Below, one piece after another: positions 34,274 to 46,409 of a DNA stretch of 64,000 nt. A model generated the notes under the pieces. That model worked only from the letters and a program-made list of their open reading frames with translations, was not told where the DNA came from and did not search any database. Position 1 is the stretch's first letter, and each line of letters opens with the position of its first letter. The translations under genes were made by a program, and so were the position numbers. Source of the stretch: Prorocentrum cordatum (Eukaryota > Sar > Dinophyceae > Prorocentrales > Prorocentraceae); contig CAUYUJ010017997.1 of NCBI GenBank assembly GCA_963575745.1, positions 109,501 through 173,500 of the forward strand, given 5' to 3'.

Positions 34274-34466
34274 GCCGAGTGATGAAGAGGTGGGCTAGTA
34301 GGTGGGGGCGGCAAGCCCTTCTCCACGGGAGGCAGCTTCGGACGCGCACGCGCGGCCAATCCATCTTGCGATCGAATTCTGCAACCATTGGAACGACGAT
34401 GTTGGATCGCCAGGGCCAAACGCACAATGGAACCCCCTGGCCGCTCGATGAAGGCCTCCTGTGTAG

Positions 34467-35056
34467 CCCCACTAGCCCTCTGGGCGTCGGTGGTCTAAAG
34501 CTGTGCTTCTTCCACCCCATCCTTCTTCCCCTTCGGGGAGGAGTTTACCCCTCCCCCCATACCTCCGCCCCACTGCCCACTGACCTGGGCAGGGGGGGGT
34601 CGCGAGGTGTCGGAGCGTCCAAGATCGACTCCTGGGACGGCTAAAATCCGACAGCCCTCACAATGATTTTGGCACCTGAGGGAGGCGGACCGCAATTGAG
34701 GGACACCCCTTCGTTGATCGATCTCCCCCAAGATGGCTCCAAGAGACGTCTTGGCCCCCCTATTGGGCCTTGCGCGCATGCGGGCGGAGCGCCGCCCGCT
34801 CGCCCACAGGGCCCCAGAGCCCACCAAAGCACCCGAAGATACCTCCAAGACGCCGCCAGGGAGGATGAAGAGGCAGAGGAGGAGGAGGAGGACGAGGACG
34901 AGGAGGAGGAGGAGGACGAGGAGGAGGAGGAGGGGGCGGGGGAGGAGGAGAAGGCGGAGGAGAAGGAGGAAAAGGGGGAGGAGCGAAACTGCCGGTCATC
35001 GGCGATCTTCGTTCGAACGCCTGGTGTAGGATGGGCTGGCGGGAATGCGCGAAGCG
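34467..35056. mobile_element. TIR element, copy C (590 bp, complete)
   Basis: The left end is CCCCACTAGCCCTCTGGGCG and the right end GGGCTGGCGGGAATGCGCGA. The order is: left TIR, CTTCGGGGAGG block, CGCGAGGTGTCGGAGCGTCC block, CCAAGATGGC, GC hairpin (34780-34805), GGA tract (34865-34990), right TIR. No protein is encoded. It lies between gene 3 and gene 5, outside any gene I can define. Confidence 0.75.
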
Positions 35057-36009
35057 TCCAGAATTTCCACGTCGCGTCGATCACGGGGCGGATGCGCATG
35101 CAAGACAAAACCGCGAATGATGCATGCATGCTACATGTAAATGCGCGTGCGCGCGTGCCACCATGTGCGCCGCCTTGCGCGAACGTCCGATGATGTTTCC
35201 GCTCTAACTTTATAGCGTTGCTGCGCAAGCTTGGTTTTGACTTGCACTGCCCCCCGCTGGCTGTCACGAGCGCGTTCTGCCCAAACTGGGGTTTTGGAAG
35301 AGGGCGCGGGGGGGGGGGATACACTCCCGTGCGAACGCAATATGCATATGCCATCTGGATAGACAACCGCCCGCGGCAAGACCGAAACGAAGAACAAGCG
35401 AGCACCCATTGCGCCCCAAACCATTCGAAATCACAACAAGCGCAACCTGCAAGTAATCACTTGGAAGACACTCGGGCAGCTCTTGGGCCCATGCTGAGAC
35501 AGAACTTGGGTGGATGGCAATTGCGCTGTCCAGCTGGCATGTTGGGGCCTGACGGGCGGAGCAAGCTCACGGCTGGGCACGTGATCTCGCGCGCCAACCC
35601 ACCATCCACAATCCACACACGAGCCGCCACAACGCGCCCACCACCGACCCGCCACCCACCCACCGCACACCTACCACCCAATCATGTCGGCACACCCGCC
35701 ACGCGATTCGTTGCTCATAAAGGGCTCAATTGCAAACTGTATTGGCACTTGAGGCGCTCACAGCTGCACGCGGTTGGGTTCGGGTTCTTTGCCAAGCTAT
35801 GTTTTGTTGCAAAGGGGTGCCTCAGGCGATTTATGGCCACCGTGCCGCTACTCGCTGTGAGCACATTGGGGAGGCCTTCTGGAACCCGTTGAGAACCACT
35901 TCGCGCTGTTTGGTGCGCTTTCTGGCGCGACGCGCAGCATGTGCACGTTCGCTACTCGCTCTGCTCCTCTCGAGGGGATCTCAGCGGGCCTCTTTTTTCA
36001 TGATTTTCT
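35057..36009. other. No recognisable gene
   Basis: Mixed sequence between element C and the gene 5 stop. Confidence 0.55.
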
Positions 36010-38346
36010 CTAAGGGTCGCCTTCTGGCTCTGAGTCCTCGCCAGCGCGCTCGGGCCGCTCGGCCGCCAAATACTGCGCTGTTGCAAGGCCACCCATGCCT
36101 TTAAAAAGGTCCCGACTAGTGCAACGATCCGCGCGAGTCGGCCAGCCACTCGGCACGACTCCGAGGATGATGTCGCCTCTGCGAGGCGGATGGTGATCGG
36201 CTTTGGAACAAGTCGGGCCTTTCGCAAGCCAAGCAGCGCCGAGACCAATGGGGCGGCCCTGGGCGGGCCGCGCCCCCTCATTGAGCTGACGCGTCAGGAC
36301 GCACTTGCCGTGCGTAGGGTTGGAACAAACAAATTCAATCTTGTTTGAAAGCTCATACAAACGCATGCTGCCACCAGGCACATAGAATGCATCTCTCCGA
36401 GGGCGTCGGTACCCCGCTGACGACGGCGCCGAAGGCGGCGGGGGTGGAGGGCCTGGCGGCGGATCCACGCCGCTGCTGGACGCAGCGCCCCCGTCACCAT
36501 TTGAAGGCATCTGGAGGCTAGGTCCAGCCGCCGACTCTCCGCCACCAGGCGGTTCGGGAAGGCGGCCAGACTCTTCATCTAAAAAATCGGCACCGCGTGC
36601 CTGATCGCCACCGTCGAAATCAAAACGCTCCAAGTCAGCGAAATCTGGCCGCCGAGGTAAATCAGAACCATCGCAGAGAAACTCATCCCATGCATCCGAC
36701 CCGTCATCGCTCATAGGGATCAACGGCCCATCGTATTCGGGCGATTTGGGTGGAATCTCTGGATCACGCTCTGGGCTAGCACTGCCAACCTTCGGGGGGA
36801 GGACGAGGCGGGCAGGACGAGGCGAAAGGCGGAGGAGGTGCGGCGGAGAGGAGAAGAGGAAGAGAGAAAGAGAGGGCCAGAAGGACGAGAATGAAGGGGA
36901 GGAGGAGAACCTCGACATCGTCCTCTGCATCGGCAAACAATACGTCCTCTGCGCGGCGAACGTCGTCGGCATCGTTGTCCGAAGAGCCGTCTTCGGACGC
37001 GGGATCCCACAAGTCCCCTTCGCCAGAAGAAGGTCCAGACGCGTCTGTGGCCCTTCCATCGCATCTTCGAGGCCAAAGGCCGCCGCCACCGCGCCGCAGA
37101 GCCTGTGCCCAAACCGAAGGCGCCGCTTGTCGCCGCGGCCGACGCCGCCCCCGAGGCCACGAGAACCGCTCGGCCTCTGCGCGGGGTGCAAGGCAAAAAA
37201 AGAAAAACAAAAAAAAAAAAAAAAAGAAGAAAAAAAAAACGAAAAAAAAAAAAACAATAAAAAGAAATAAAAAAACAAAAATAAAAAAAATAAAAAAAAA
37301 AAAAAAAAAAAATAAAAAAAAATATAAAGAAAAAAAAACAAATAAAAAAATAAAAAAAAAAAAAAAAAATATAAAGAAAAAAATAAAATGAAAAAAAAAA
37401 ATAAAAAAAAAAAAAAAAAAAAAAAAAAGAAAAAAAAACAAAAAAAAAAAAAAGAAAAAAACAGAAAAAACATGGGAGCCTATGTCCCCCCATCATGCAG
37501 GATGTCTCCGTTCACGTGCGCTTTGCTTGATCAGTCATACTGCACGTGCTTTATGTAAATCCGCTGTGCCTTCGCGTCCGACACGCGCCCTTGCGCATTC
37601 AAACTTCGCGAAAGCACACGGAATTTACAGTTTGCACGTGCAGTGGCGGCCAAGCAACGCGCGCAGTCTTTGTTCGCAGAGAGTTACGAAGACCACCCTT
37701 GGGGCCCGACGTGATGTTTTGGCCATGTGAAATAGCAAAAAACTGCACAACCCTATAAAAACGCTCAAGGCCTAACAAGGCCGCTGCGCATGGAAGTTGA
37801 CATGCCCTCCCCGAGTGGGCCTGCGCGGCCCCTCCCGCCAGGCCGACCGCCGCCGCGGCCGCGCCAGCGGGCTCTCGGCGGCCGCCCCAAGAACACGTCG
37901 CTCGACAGATCAATCTCGCGAGCCAGCAACGGCGCGGCATACTGCAACTCAGGTCTAAAGTCTTCCGCGCGGATGCCGCCTGCGTTGTCGCGCAGGCGAT
38001 GCAACTTCAGTGACCAGGACCGCCGCTTCCAATCCAGAGAAGCGACAGCATCGATCAACACGAAGAAGTCGCAAGAAGCCTCGCGACGCACGCGCGCACG
38101 CACGTGCACGCACACGCGCGCGCAAAGATGTCCGCTGCACCCACGTGGGGTGCGCTCCAGGTCTCAGATCGTGGCTAGCGAGACCCGCAGGTTCACTATG
38201 GTATCAGCAAGCTGCAACAAATTATCCAAACGCGCGCACACGTCAGTATAACTTGTTGCCCTGGAACAGCGGACGACCGAACGCAAACGCAATCCCACCC
38301 GTCCACCCCGCCAACCCACTTGCACTTGCGCGCCCCAGAGAGGCAT
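36010..38346 (-). CDS. Gene 5: acidic protein of unknown function, 4 predicted exons
   Basis: Proposed exons are 38346-38185, 38079-37777, 37174-36911 and 36789-36010. All three introns have GT-AG borders and keep frame, giving about 502 aa. The last two exons are best supported: an acidic segment with EDGSSDNDADDVRRAEDV, then VGSASPERDPEIPP, a Pro/Gly-rich linker, and a C-terminal domain including FVCSNPTHGKCVLTRQL and an aromatic/Leu-rich tail. The Cys/His pattern in that domain could bind metal. Exon 2 includes CDFFVLIDAVASLDWKRRSW. The first exon and start are weak. The third intron is dominated by a 275-nt T-rich tract on the coding strand. Function unknown. Confidence 0.5.
37196..37470 (-). 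repeat. A-rich tract (T-rich on the gene strand) inside a gene 5 intron
   Basis: More than 90% A with scattered C, G and T. On the minus strand it precedes TTGCACCCCGCGCAG, so it could act as an extreme polypyrimidine tract. An old retroposed poly(A) tail is the alternative. Confidence 0.85.
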
Positions 38347-38459
38347 CGCACCGCGCCCGTAAACCACGCGCGCGCAGCACGGCTTGGTTCACTCGCGCAG
38401 GGATGTCTGAAGCGAAAGCCCAGAAACTTGTGGAGGAGCGGCCCCTTGTCCTTGCGCTA

Positions 38460-39052
38460 TTTTTCTTCGCTTTCCTCCACCCCCATCCACCTCCTCCTCC
38501 TCTTCCTCCTCACCTCCTCCTGACCTCCTCCCCATCCTGCCCCTTCTCCTCCTTACCTCCTCCTCCTCCCTTCTCCCGCTTCTCCTCCTCCCCCCCTCCT
38601 CCTCCTCCCCCCTCCCCCATTCCTCCTCATCCTCCGCATGCCTGAAGCGAGCGCCAAAACGTCAGCAAAGTAAGGAGGACAGCCGTGCGTCGGAGGACGC
38701 CCCTTTTTGCGTTTTCCTCCTCCTCCACCGTTCATCCACCTTCTCAATCATCCCATATTAGATGCCCAGCCTCCTGATTCTCCTCCTTCATCCATCTCTC
38801 CGATTCCCTCCTAAGCTCTCTCTCCTCTCTCTCTCTCTCTCTCCTCTCTCTCTCGCTACTCTCTCTCTCACTCTCTCTCGCTCTCTCATCTCTCTCTCTT
38901 CTCATCTCTCCTCTCTCTCTCATTCCCTCTCCCACAATCCCCCCTCCAACCGCCTCCTTCTCCTCCTCGCCCTACTACCTTCTCCCCCCCCCCCCCCCCC
39001 CCCCCCCCCACCCCCCCCCCCCCCCCCCCCCCCCCCACCACCACCACCACCA

Positions 39053-39083
<31 letters not shown>

Positions 39084-39095
39084 CACACACACACA
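38460..39095. repeat. TCC, CT, poly-C and CA tracts
   Basis: TCC triplets at 38485-38635, (CT)n at 38818-38930, poly-C at 38987-39036 and (CA)n at 39050-39095, with short mixed spacers. Confidence 0.9.
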
Positions 39096-39517
39096 CGCGC
39101 ATCCCAACTCCTTCCCTTCTACCTTAAACAAGGCTCCCACGAGCAAGCCCAAGCGCTCACGATGATGCGCGATGGCTCCAAGACGGCATCAGACAGCCAC
39201 GGAATCGTTCAACGTCCAACCACATAGCGGAACGCAAAACATAGCTTTCTGGCGGCACATCCTTCGCGGGACGCCAACGTCGCGCGCGGCCTCCGCGCGG
39301 CGATCGCATCCCATGAAAGACGCACCATCAGGAACCCACGGTCAACCATGCTGGAATACTGAAAACGAATGCGCGCAACCCCTGCTGATTCAAATGTCCG
39401 TCCGACGTCGACAGATGGCCCCGCCATGGCCCAATGAAGCCCAACGTGAATACATAAACACATCCCCCCCCCCCCTCCCCCCTCGCCCCACGATCGCCCA
39501 AGAACGTGCCAAACATG
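39096..39517. other. No recognisable gene
   Basis: Mixed sequence left of element D. Confidence 0.55.
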
Positions 39518-40348
39518 CCCCACCAGCCCTGTGGGCGTCGGTGGTTTAGGTAATGTCCTCTGCCGCCCCTCCATCTTCTCCGTCGGGGAAGGGTTTACCC
39601 TCTCCCGACCACTCCCCATGGACCTGGACAGGGGGGATCGAGGTGTCAGAGCGTCCAAGGCGGCTCAAGGCGAACCCAAACGGCCCTCAGGGAATCTAAG
39701 ATAGTCTCCAAGATGGTGTAAGATAGCGCAAGATGCACCAAGATGGCGCCGAAGATGCTCCAAGGCGCTCCAAGGCCACCCCGAGACAGCTCCAAGTACA
39801 TGAAATAGCCAACCAAGGATGCCCCCAAGAGACCAACAAACTTCAATGTCCTACGTACAGCCAATGTGTGTCTCGCTCATTCGCGCCCGATGCCCAGTCG
39901 ACGCGTCAAGACGGCTCCAAGATTGCCCAAGAGAGGCCCACGAGGGGCCCAAAACGGCCAACGCGGCCCCAATAGCGCCCAAGAGCGCTCCAAGAATTGC
40001 CCGATGGGCGTTCCGAGGGGCGACGCGGGGTGCTCCCGAAGGGGAATGCTAATTAATGCTCACCCCTCCATCACTCCCCTCCTGCGAAGGATGTCCTACG
40101 AAACGGCCACGGGAAACGCATTGGACCCTCCTCGTGGGCCCTGCGCGCGGGCGGGCGGAGCGCCGCCCGCCCGCTCGCAAGGCCCAAGAGCCCGCCAACG
40201 CGCCCCAAGAGACATCCAAGGCGTCACCAGGAGGAAGAGGAGGATGGGGAGGAGGAGGAGGAGGAGGATGAGGATACCAACTACCGATGGTCGGCTCTCT
40301 TCGTTCGGTCTCCTGGCGCAGGATGGGCTGGTGGGAATGCGCGAAGCG
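39518..40348. mobile_element. TIR element, copy D (831 bp, complete)
   Basis: The left end CCCCACCAGCCCTGTGGGCG and right end GGGCTGGTGGGAATGCGCGA are the closest to consensus. The interior has the CGTCGGGGAAGGG block, many degenerate CCAAGATGGC-type units (39640-40000), the GC hairpin (40143-40178) and a GGA tract (40232-40272). It is the best reference copy for the family. Confidence 0.75.
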
Positions 40349-41463
40349 CTAACAATTTAGATAGTGGTGCCGCGGGCTCGGTTTGCGGCAGGGCTGGTAG
40401 CCACAATGAGATTATGAAACCCATCCCACCCCCGCATAAGCAGAGACAAGCGCGTCGGAACCCGCGCGCGCCCGCGAAACTGACACCGCGTGGTTCGCCA
40501 TGACAAAGCAAACGATCACATACGTCACCTGCCGAACCGCCCAGGGTGCTCTGCGTTGCTCCAGGATGTGCCACGTATTCTGTTTACGAAGCGCGCATTG
40601 CATCGCGCCCAACATGAGTAAAATCTGTCCATTTCCTCTTGATGGAGGACGGTGCACCGACCCTTTGTTCATATGTGTAACCACTCGGTTACAGGATCAA
40701 GCAAACCCGCCTGGGCATCGTTTGTGGACGAGCTGGTGGGAACAAGCTACGCGCGCGCGTTCGCCGCGAAGCGGTCGCCATGAAAGGCCAAATCATACAT
40801 CGACAAATTAGGCGATATGGCGGCGCGCAGCACGAGCGCCGTGCATTCCATGAACCGTTTGATAGCTCCCTGCAAGGCGCTGCCCATTCGTTGCCAACGG
40901 GGCTGGCGGCGCAGGCGCAGCCAAACGATCATACGTGCGTCACCCCAGACATTCTCATCGCCATCGCCCCCCTACCCTCCCCCCCTCATCCTCTGCAACA
41001 TCATCGGCAACCCCCTGTCGTTGTTTCATCGCCTCAACATCCATCAGGGCCCCCTGAGGCCTCCCTGCGCGCGCGGCATGCTGGCACGTGTGCTTCGCGC
41101 ACTACATGGCAGGTAGTGCGTTTGCCTCGGGCCTGGCAGCGCAATGCAAATCAATCATCATCCTCCTCCCTCCTACATCGGTGCATCACTTTGCGGCCCT
41201 GGGGCCTTCCAAGAAATACGCCCCTTCCCTTTTCATCCAAGAGCGCATTGTTCCGCTACTCCTCCTCCTCCTCCTCCTCCTAGTCCAATGATGCCTATCA
41301 TCCTACCTATGTTTTCCTCAACCCCCGCGTGGCTCAAGGCCCGTCGCAATAGCAATGTCCGTTCGAGGTGTCGCGGATGTTCTCCTGCGTTCCTCGCCCC
41401 TCCGTCGCCCCCGCCGAATGCAATGCTGGGCAACGCAACTTTAAGCTAGCCCCGCCGTGACCC
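40349..41463. other. No recognisable gene
   Basis: Downstream flank of gene 2. The phrase CGCCTGGGCATCG near 40705 resembles CCACCTGGGCATCG near 17055 in element F. A small TCC tract lies at 41256-41282. Confidence 0.5.
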
Positions 41464-44400
41464 CTAGGCGTGCGCACGTTCCGCCAGTGCTCGCGCTGCG
41501 CGTGCAGCCTGGAGGGCGACCTCGCCGTCGCGCGCAGCAGCGGCAGCTCCGCGCTCGAAGCCCACGACCTCCATAGGCTGGAATACGGGGGCGTCGGGGT
41601 TGAGCACCAATTCGGCCAGCTGCCAGAAGATGACTGACGCGCCGTCCTCGTCGTCCTCCACGAAGGCGTCGTCTACGCCGTCGTCACCGAGCCAGTCGGC
41701 CGCGATGGGCCGCCCACGAGGGATACCCACCAACCTGCACACGAGATAGCCCGAGCGGGCCATGTCCCGCTCACGCGTCTTCTCCTGGCAGAGAAGCTTC
41801 AGGGCGGACACAAAGCGACGGGCGTCCCTCGCCAGTCGACGGCCTTCTTGGCTGCAAATGCACACACCAGCCAGGAAGCACTTCGTCTCACGAGCGTTCC
41901 CCTTCAAGATCGGGTACACCCACTCGTCGTCGTGGATGGGCAACGACACCTGTCGAATGTATTCGTCAAGCTTGCCGAGGAACCTCTGCGGGCGGGATGC
42001 CTGCGCCAGAGCCGTCGACGAGGTCGACGCGGAGTCAAGGACAACGCGCACCTGTCGCACCTGCCCGATGCCCACGGGCGGCAACAAGGGCAGGCTGCAG
42101 CAATGAGCTGACCGCGGCTGGAGAGCCAGAGCGCCGCACACCCTGTTGGTGATGGACTGGCCGCTCTCGACGGCGTACCTGGCGATGGCGGCGTCGCGCG
42201 CCTCCTGCGCCCCCCGCCGCCTGATGCCCAAGAGCCTGCTGGCGCGCGCAGCAACGCGACGCGCATCAGCGTAAGACGACTCGCCTGCGCCTGCATCGCT
42301 GCCGCGGGCCTGGCCCAGGCGCTCTGCCACGAGGACGTCCTCGACAGCGCGGCCGCCGCTGCTGATCAACGCAACCGCCCTCTGTCGGACGGCCTCGGCA
42401 TCCGCGGCCCTGGCCCGCAAACCAAACGCGCCAGCGCGAGGCCTTCCCTGCTGGCTGACTGCCGCCAGCGCGGCCTGGTCCGCAGCAACCTCGTCAGGCG
42501 TACGGTTCCGATACTCATCCGACAACCCAGCTTGAAACTTCGCCCCGTGTCCAGTCTGAACCTTCCGCCGGGAGAAAGCGTGCCATTCGGTGAGGGTTGC
42601 TGTGCGCGTGGGTTTCGGCTCAGGCGGCTCGTCCCCGTCGTCGCCATCGCCGCGATCGGCGTGCGGCGGCGACGCGCCAATCCAGCTGCCGCGCACGTCG
42701 GCCCTGCGACGCGCCCTCCGCGCCACGCACTTCGACACGATATCAACGAAGTCTGGCGGTGACGCCTGCGTGGCCAAGCGCGTGACAATCCTCCGCACGT
42801 AGGCGTGCATGCACTCGACCTGGGCAGTGTCCACGTGCGTCAACGAGGCCACCGTGAAGAGAGCTGCCCGACCATCGGCACTCTCGATGTCAAAGGTCTC
42901 CATGAAGGCGGCAGTGAATCGGTCAAGCACGCACGGCTGCGTTCTTTTGATGCGCTTCAGATCCACAGCGGCGGCGGGCGATTCCAGGCACACGAACAGC
43001 ATGAATGGGGCTTTGCGGTGGGGCCTCGCCAACAGCCGCTCGTACTCCGCACCAATCATGCTGACCACCCTGAACACTAGACACCGCGTGTGCTCTGTCA
43101 CAGAATCAGCTGGCAAGAGGGACCATAAACGAGCAGATGTCATCAAACAGCGGTGATGTTCGAAAAACTGCATGTCTAACACTCCCGACGCAACCACAAC
43201 AACGCGGAGTTTGCGTGGGGCCTGCGCCGCTTCGGAACTAGGATTCAGGAACCGAGCCCACTCGTCCTGGTCGAAAGCGTCGCTGCCGACAGCGAGCTGG
43301 CGCTTCAAAAGGGCAGTGCAAGGCTCCATGGCCAACCGCACGACCACTAAATCCCGAAGAGGCGTCTCCTCCAGCCAGTTCGCTGCACGGCCCCGCGAGA
43401 TCCGATTCTTCCTGGCAAACTCGGTCTCCGCCTCCTCACGCTGGGCGCCTGCGCCAGCCGACGGCCCAGCGCCGCTGTCATCCATGAAGGCGGCGACGTC
43501 AGAGTCGTCGTCGGACTCGCCCTCCACGGGACGTTCGTCTGCCAGGGCTGGGAGGATGCCTGCGTCCAGCGCACCATGCGGCACAACGGCCCGCGCGGCC
43601 CTCCGCCGCCGCTTATGCTTGACCAACTCAAGGAACCTGCTGTAAGTACGACCCAGCAAGCCATGAATGCTCTCGACAAGCCCCATTCTGCAAACACATT
43701 CATCATTCTTGGCCCACCGCTTGCGGTTCCAAATCATGAACAATGAGTTGGCGAGGGTCTGGACGAGGGCGGTCGTGATGGTGGACGCGATTTCCTGCCG
43801 CCTCTCCAAGGCGGCCTCGTCGTCCGCGCACACTTCCACCGCATCCTGTCGCCTCCAATCGCCATTCGGCAAAAAGCGCCAAACCGATCGGAGAAGCCGA
43901 CAACGGCTGGGCGTACCAGCAAAAACAAAACATGCCAAACGCCTGTGTCTGGTGGCGTCATCATGGCACCTGCCGACTTTGACCCGCCATGCCCCGCAGA
44001 GCACGAGGCGTACCACCCCGATGTCCTAAAGGCATTGCTGGTCTAGTTCCCGCGCGCTGAGGCGGCCCAGCGCTAACAGCGCAAGCTAAGTACCCCAAGG
44101 TTGCCGAACGCGTTCGGCAACCTTGGGGTACTTAGGAGGCCCCTATGGTCTCAGACGATTTCGGCGTGCCTATCGTTTTGATCAAGAAGGGATGTTCCTT
44201 TGTCCGCAGCGTGCCGCGCCCTCAAAAACAACTCCAAACCCTCCTCCTCCTCCTCCTCCTCCTTGTGCCCATCCTCATCCCCTTCCCCTTCCATCATTGC
44301 CAGCTGCATCATCACGCTTTGTTACCGTCAACTGGCGCATCCCCCCGCTTCCTTCCGAACGCAAAGCCCGATCCGTTGCAGGAGGTCGCGTGGCACCCGC

Positions 44401-45828
44401 GCGCGCAAGCATTTAGGGTTAAGTTTGCGAGGGTGGGCCACGCAGGCGCTTCCATAAGGCAGGGGGTGGTTCGGCTTCTCGCCGAAGGCGTCTTAAATAT
44501 CCAAAGAAGAAGCGACAACGTGCAACAGAGACTGGCGAAAGGTGCGCATCCAGCCGCCGAGGCGAAGTGACTTGGCACAGTGTATCATTCCAGGTATGCA
44601 GTCGTCAAGGAGTCCGAGGCCCTTACACAAGGACGTGACCCCCTTATGGATGTCGCACCCCATATGCAATTTCACGTATTCGCCTGAAGCTGACTCAAGC
44701 GACGTCTCGGCAGAAAATTGGGCAGCGTACCTGTCCGAACAAACGACTCGCACTCGAAGGCGGTACGCGTGACAAACTCGCCACGGGCAAAACGATGACA
44801 GGTGCAAGGCTCGTGCGACGCAGGGGGCCGTTGTCCGCTGCAGCACCTGTGGTGGCGAAGTCACATCAGATGTGCACACCATGTACTCATCGCGGCCATC
44901 CTGTCCAGTTCGCTTGAATAAAGCCCCCACAGACGTGAATGTCTGAAAAAGCTTGGCAGGAACAGGTTCCACGATGCCCAGCGAATCAGCGGGCCCTCTG
45001 TTCACGCCGCCCAAGAACACTTCGGGGACCGATTCCGCCGCCTGCCGCACTGACATCAGCGCTGTCGCTTCGCCATGGCGAACTGACTCCACGAGCACTA
45101 ACGGCAGGACGTCCACAGGCGTGCTGCGCAGACGTGCCTGGCGAAAGACATTGCTCTGTGAGCGCATGGTATTTGGCCACCTTCTTGGCAGTTTGCTCGG
45201 AAAAGGAAAGAGCTGAAAACGGTGAGAAGGGGGGAGCGGGAGAGAGGAACGGGGTCCGCGGGTCTGGGTTTGTGGGCGGCGGGGCGGAAGAAGGAGCAGG
45301 ATGAGGGAAAGAAAAAGAATTGTCGGGAGTTTTCATTGGAGGCGGCCCGATGACCATTAGCTCAGCGAGCGAATGCCTTTCGAAGGCGTCAGCTGCGGCA
45401 GCGAGGCGCCGCTCCAGGTCCTTCAGCGGATCTGCGCCGACCAAGGCTGCTCGCGCAGCTCGCGGCATGGCCGCCCAAGACGGCAAGGTGCCCCAGAAAC
45501 GCTGCGTCGCATTCAAAACGGCAGGGGCCAAACCGACACCGCTGGCAGCGACGGCCGCGACCGCGTGGCCAAGTGAGATGCGCCCCGCCTGCGTCACTGC
45601 AGCCAGCTCCAACTGACGGGGCGCGAGCGCAGCCTCCAGAACTGCGGTGGCCCCCGCAGGCGCCACCGCCATCGGCGCCACCTCGCCTCGGCGGGCTTCA
45701 AGCGCAGCTGCGGCAGCGATGCTCGGATCGTCGGCATCTCGGGCCCTCGCGCCCAGCGAGGCAGCCTCCGCGAGCCGATCCAACAGGGATGGGCGGCCGC
45801 GCTTCCTCCGAGGAGGCGCCCCCGCCAT
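41464..45828 (-). CDS. Gene 2: large unknown protein with AT-hook-like N-terminus, 3 exons
   Basis: Proposed exons are 45828-45355, 45212-44527 and 43948-41464, joined by GT-AG introns that keep frame and give about 1214 aa. The N-terminus MAGAPPRRKRGRPSLLDRL has an AT-hook-like KRGRPS core and then Ala-rich helices. The middle exon includes KLHMGCDIHKGVTSLCKGLG. The last exon has WRFLPNGDW, EVCADDEAALERR, an acidic disordered segment, and a VASLTHVDTAQVECMHAYVR block that recalls transposase-like dinoflagellate repeat proteins. The C-terminus is Ala/Arg-rich. A relict spliced leader lies 46 nt upstream of the ATG. Exon 3 is secure; the second intron junction is one of two close options. It may derive from a domesticated transposable element, but that is inference. 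Confidence 0.7.
44086..44135. other. Perfect 50-bp palindrome in gene 2 intron 2
   Basis: The arm CTAAGTACCCCAAGGTTGCC-GAACG is followed without loop by its exact reverse complement, centred between 44110 and 44111. It lies inside the predicted intron 44526-43949. Confidence 0.95.
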
Positions 45829-45874
45829 CCCCCTCCAAACTTGTTTGGAACACAACGGGTTGAACCGACATTAG

Positions 45875-45895
45875 TTTGAGCCAAAATGGTGACGG
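45875..45895 (-). promoter_or_regulatory. Relict dinoflagellate spliced leader upstream of gene 2
   Basis: The minus strand reads CCGTCACCATTTTGGCTCAA, differing from the leader at only two internal bases. It ends 46 nt before the gene 2 ATG, a normal leader-to-start distance. Confidence 0.88.
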
Positions 45896-46409
45896 AAAGG
45901 TAACGGTGGTACGAGTTCGTCTTGGAACAACCTTCAGTAACGGATGCACCTTCGCGGAATTGGTTTGGCATGTTGGGATGTCTCGAGCGAAAGATTTGGC
46001 GGCGCTGTCGACCGAAGTGCATGTAATCTGCCTGCCGTGTGCAATGATACATACCGTGTGTAATAAGACATAAAGTGTGTGATTATACATACCTGCCATG
46101 TAATCCGCCTACCTACTGAAATGTTGCGATTTGCCTACCGTGTGTAATAATACATAAATCATGCGTGCACGCATGCCTCCTCCAAAATGCCTCCAAGATG
46201 GCTCAAAGACAAACCGCGAGCGGCTTAGAGGGCTCCCGTGCGAACCCTAATCTCTTAACTTCGGCGGCCCCCACCAAGAGAGATACTCAAATATTATGAT
46301 CCACAACGCCATAACACACATTGGTGCACAACGGAATTCCAAGAATTACGTCACGTGCACAAGGGAAGAGGCGAGAGCGAAAACGAGGACAAGTTTTTTT
46401 TGGGGCGCA
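45896..46409. other. No recognisable gene
   Basis: Upstream flank of gene 2. ATAATACATA and GTGTGTAATAA phrases recur at 46040-46160. Confidence 0.5.
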
